This document shows positions 11,684 through 14,600 of a stretch of DNA of 14,600 nucleotides, in pieces (within the stretch, counting starts at the first letter, position 1; each line of letters starts with the position of its first letter). The stretch lies in the NCBI GenBank assembly GCA_002254385.1, contig NJDO01000075.1, positions 1 through 14,600 on the forward strand, read 5' to 3'. The stretch is from Thermoplasmatales archaeon ex4484_6 (GTDB lineage Archaea; Thermoplasmatota; Penumbrarchaeia; Penumbrarchaeales; Penumbrarchaeaceae). The position numbers and the translations under genes were made by a program. The notes under the pieces were generated by a model, which ran no database searches, was not told where the DNA came from, and saw only the letters and a list, made by a program, of their open reading frames with translations.

Positions 11684-14600
11684 TCAATCCTCATCCTTCC
11701 TGTCGGGACCCACCCGGGGAAGACCGGGTTTCGGAACGGGGGCAGGTTTCATCGTCGGGGGCTGCTGCCCCGGCGGAACACCCTGGGGCATCGACTCCAT
11801 CCCCGGCGGAGGGACTCTCGGTCCTCCCGGTGATGCCGGACCCCCCTGCAGCTGCTTCACCTGTTCCTCCATCGGAACAGCTCCCACAAGGACCCTTCCC
11901 CCACCCGCGTTCTTCACCTCATCCTCGTTGAACTCGTCCGCAGCTTCCAGAAGTGTGTTCATCGTCTCGCTGATCTTTTCCTCGTCTATATCACCGTCAA
12001 CGGGGGATTCCCCCTCGGGAACAACATCGAGCTGGAGAGATTCACCGAAGGAGAGTCCGGGAGCGGTGTCCTCGAACTTGGGACCGGATCCGGCTTCCCA
12101 CCTGGGACCCGTCTGCTGATCCTTCTCCTGTGATATATCTGGCCTCCGAGGTCCAGTTCCAGATCGTCGAGGGTCGACTGGTCCGGCCCTATCTCCTCCC
12201 CCGCCTTCTGGACACCGTAAAGACCCTTTATGACCTCCTGCCTCTTCTCCATTTCCTTGACCCTCTTCTCGATGTCTTCCTCCTCCTCCTTCTCCTTCTT
12301 CTTCATAATCGAGAGTATCACGAATATACCCGCGATCACAAGGGCCAGTATGACCGCGACGGAGATGATGGTTATCAGCAGCCATGTTGGCATGAGAGGA
12401 TCCTTTTCATTTCCCCCATCCGTATCCGTCGGTTCAAAAGGTTTCGGATGTCCGGGATAGACATCAGGATCCAAGGGATTCATCTCATTCTTCGGAATGA
12501 AGAATTCCCCTCTTTTTTCCGAGTCGTACCGGATTATCTCGAATCCGATCTCGTCGATATTGTCGTAGTCATCCTTGTCGGGATCATCAAAGGGACCCTG
12601 AGAAAGATTCCCGAAGAAGTAGAGCTCCCTCGAATCGGGAAGGCCGTCGTTGTCGTTATCATCATCCTTCTCCACCCACAGCTCGCGGAACCACTGAATG
12701 GGTTCAGTGTGGCTGTCGCTCACTATCAGGGTTATCTTGAACTTCTCCCGGACAGGTTTCTCCAGTCCGCCCTTCGACGGTGAGAACCTGAAATCCATCA
12801 CCTTCCCGTAAACGGTCCAGTTCCTGGACTCGTCCAGGGTGGATACCCACCATGTGTAGTTCAGGGGGTCATTGTCCTTGTCCCGGGCGAAGCCCTCGAA
12901 GGTTACCGGTTCACCCCATTCCGCCTGGATCTCGTTCTCGCCGGGCCACTCATTCTGGTCATTCTCGTCGTATGTGAAGGACACGACTATCCTGTCGTGA
13001 CCCGGTATCCATTCGGGCCGATCCTGGATGTTTATCACATCCACATGAACGTTTAGGAACGAGGGGTCCGTTTTCTGTACGTCCAGAAGCTGAAGCTGGA
13101 AGTCCACGCTGCCTGCAAGCACGTCCTCCTCCCTGGCGGTGAAGGTGACGGTCCAGTTCTTCTCCCCCGTCTTCTGAATGGTGGCCCTTTCATCGAGGGA
13201 CCTGAGGGAGAGGCTCTCGTCCGAATCAATATCATCCGCGGTCACATTGAAGTGGAAGGATCCGAGCTCCATCACCGTGAAATTGACGGTGCCGTCCGTG
13301 GGGGCCACCTTCTCCCCGTCCACCGAAACGAAGAACGGGGGATCGTTCACATTCTCCACGGGAAGGAAGATCTTCAACATCCTGATACCATCATGACCAT
13401 CATCCGCCATCACTGTGAAGTTTATCTCGGGAACATCGTCGTTGTCCGGAGTGAACGAGAATATCGTTCTCGCACCGGGGTCAAGCAGGTCAGGTGTCGC
13501 TGTTATCCTGTCGTTGTCCACGACGCTGAATGTGATGAAATCCTTGTCCTTGTCCCTCCCGATTATGGCAAATTCGTAGAGCTGCCTCTCGATGCAGCCG
13601 ATATCCTTGGCCGGCAGTTCGAGTTCCGCGGCAGTGGGCGGGATCAAAACCGATGCTCCGGTGGAGAGGTCCTCGTACTTCAGCCATGTGGGCACGTCAT
13701 TCGTGGAATTCACCGTGACATTGAACCAGTTGGACCGGGATGATCTATCATCCGGGGATCCGAAACCGCCGTCCTTCCCCGGATCGGTTGTTATCACCCT
13801 GAACATCTCCGAGCCGTACCAGTCCGGGGTGTTGGGGAAAAGGTCGAGCAGCCAGTAGGGTTGACTCTCGCTCATGTCCCTGAAATACGCATCCACCTTG
13901 GGGTCCTCGGAATAGGCCTCGATATCGAAATGGATATCCGTGATACCTCCATAATGATCATCAACGACCCATTCATTCTCCACCCACCGGGACATGTTAA
14001 GCGCTCCGTACCGGGGTGTATCCTCCAGCATGTAAACGGTTGGTATCGGCCTCACGAATACCGGAGGTTGGTTGATGGGGAGGGTCCTGAAGTGGAGCTC
14101 TTCCGAAAGCGATGACATTCCTTCCATATCAACGACTTCCACCCTCACGTAATAATCCCTGTTGGCATGGAGCTCCGTGAAGTTGAAGAGGTTCGTACCC
14201 TGATCATCTGTTGTCTCCACAAGGCTGTTCGGTCCGATTGTGAAATTCTGGGTTTCGTTGAGATAGATCCGGTATTCCTTGAAGTCCGGTTCCACGTTGA
14301 AACCCCAACTTATCATGGCATCGAACTCCTCGGCATAGACGAGATTCAGGTTCGAAACGGGTATTGGGGCCTGGTTCACTATGCTTCTCGAATGGAAAAT
14401 ATCCCTGTCGGAAGTGGGGGTGGCCCTCTCCATCCACACCACATGGACCTCGTCGGAGCTGTCCACGGCCACCCTCGGAGGATACTTGTCCGACTGGGGA
14501 TCGAAGCTGTTCGCCCTTGCGGGGGTCGACCATGTAGCTCCGTCATCGGTGGATACCGAGACGAAGACGTTCTTGCTGCCCAGAGTCGTATCGACCCAGC
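11684..14600 (-). CDS. Large membrane-anchored surface protein: BNR, FN3, cadherin-like and Ca-binding repeats (partial, frameshifted)
   Basis: About 970 codons of a longer gene that runs in from the right edge; the true start is not in view. In order: an Asp-box SxDDGxTW (about 14530-14559) and strands of a BNR/sialidase-like propeller; a fibronectin type III domain (about 14080-14367); several cadherin-like beta modules with NDVP/NDPP linkers; a PKD-like module (about 12690-12930); Asp-rich type-3-like calcium repeats (DDDNDNDGLPD and DPDKDDYDNIDE, about 12545-12670); one membrane helix (about 12306-12390); and a Lys/Glu coiled cytoplasmic tail with a Pro-rich end. Many N-x-S/T sequons fit a glycosylated surface. 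The frame breaks near 12144: a single missing base would join the tail cleanly to the second frame that ends at 11684. Adhesion or polymer binding is inference. Confidence 0.85.
12141..12147 (-). other. Apparent -1 frameshift in the surface-protein gene
   Basis: Upstream of this point the reading frame gives a sensible protein ending STLDDLELDLGG; past it that frame gives Arg/Pro-rich text until a stop at 11986. The other frame from here reads PDISQEKDQQTG and continues as an acidic, Pro/Gly-rich tail to 11684. Adding one base in the GGAGGCC stretch restores a single frame. No slippery heptamer is present, so an assembly error or a real mutation is likelier than programmed frameshifting. Confidence 0.65.

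Noticed and set aside
12130..12783. Plus-strand Leu/Val/Ile-rich frame of 217 codons
   Set aside because: It is antisense to the Asp-rich calcium repeats and the tail of the surface protein; hydrophobicity is an artefact.
1..14600. CRISPR arrays, tRNA or rRNA genes, insertion sequences
   Set aside because: No regularly spaced repeats, no tRNA T-arm consensus in intergenic DNA, and no transposase-like protein were seen.

Overview
The window reads as a chromosomal segment of an archaeon, most likely an uncultured anaerobe of the Thermoplasmatota type. The archaeal signs are AT-rich TATA boxes about 25-30 bases before starts, T-run terminators, an archaeal type IV pilin N-terminal segment, and a large single-pass surface protein with BNR, FN3, cadherin-like and calcium-binding Asp-rich repeats. 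That kind of surface protein is common in Thermoplasmatota. The phylum assignment is inference; no rRNA or ribosomal marker is present.

Left part (70-3997): a radical SAM enzyme on the minus strand is divergent from a compact plus-strand operon. The operon holds a DUF134 helix-turn-helix protein, a 56-residue four-cysteine-pair mini-protein, a NifX/NifB-type cofactor-binding protein, and two MinD/Mrp-type P-loop ATPases that each carry an inserted 2x[4Fe-4S] ferredoxin module. The two ATPases overlap by four bases. The NifX-like protein plus paired ferredoxin-ATPases resembles the 'orange protein' (ORP) gene set of sulfate reducers, so a role in metal-sulfur cofactor handling is the best guess. 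A three-tier hairpin follows the operon.

Middle (4113-5110): an orphan type IV pilin-like protein converges on an unrecognised polytopic membrane protein.

Heat-shock locus (5239-8988): groES-groEL (a bacterial-type group I chaperonin) and a coiled-coil protein whose reading frame overlaps the groEL stop lie on the minus strand. An hsp20 gene lies divergently on the plus strand. Each of the two divergent promoters carries a palindrome of the form ACAAC-N5-GTTGT just downstream of its TATA box, at the expected transcription start. This looks like one repressor regulon, and it is the most interesting signal in the window. The groESL transcript would have an unusually long leader of about 230 nt.

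Right part (9372-14600): all on the minus strand. A large surface protein enters from beyond the right edge and appears split by a one-base frameshift near 12144. It is followed by a UbiX-type flavin prenyltransferase, a YprB-like RNase H-fold exonuclease, and an exported, C-terminally anchored protein. The last three are tightly packed and probably cotranscribed. A gene-free stretch of about 380 bases (8989-9371), rich in inverted repeats, separates hsp20 from this cluster.
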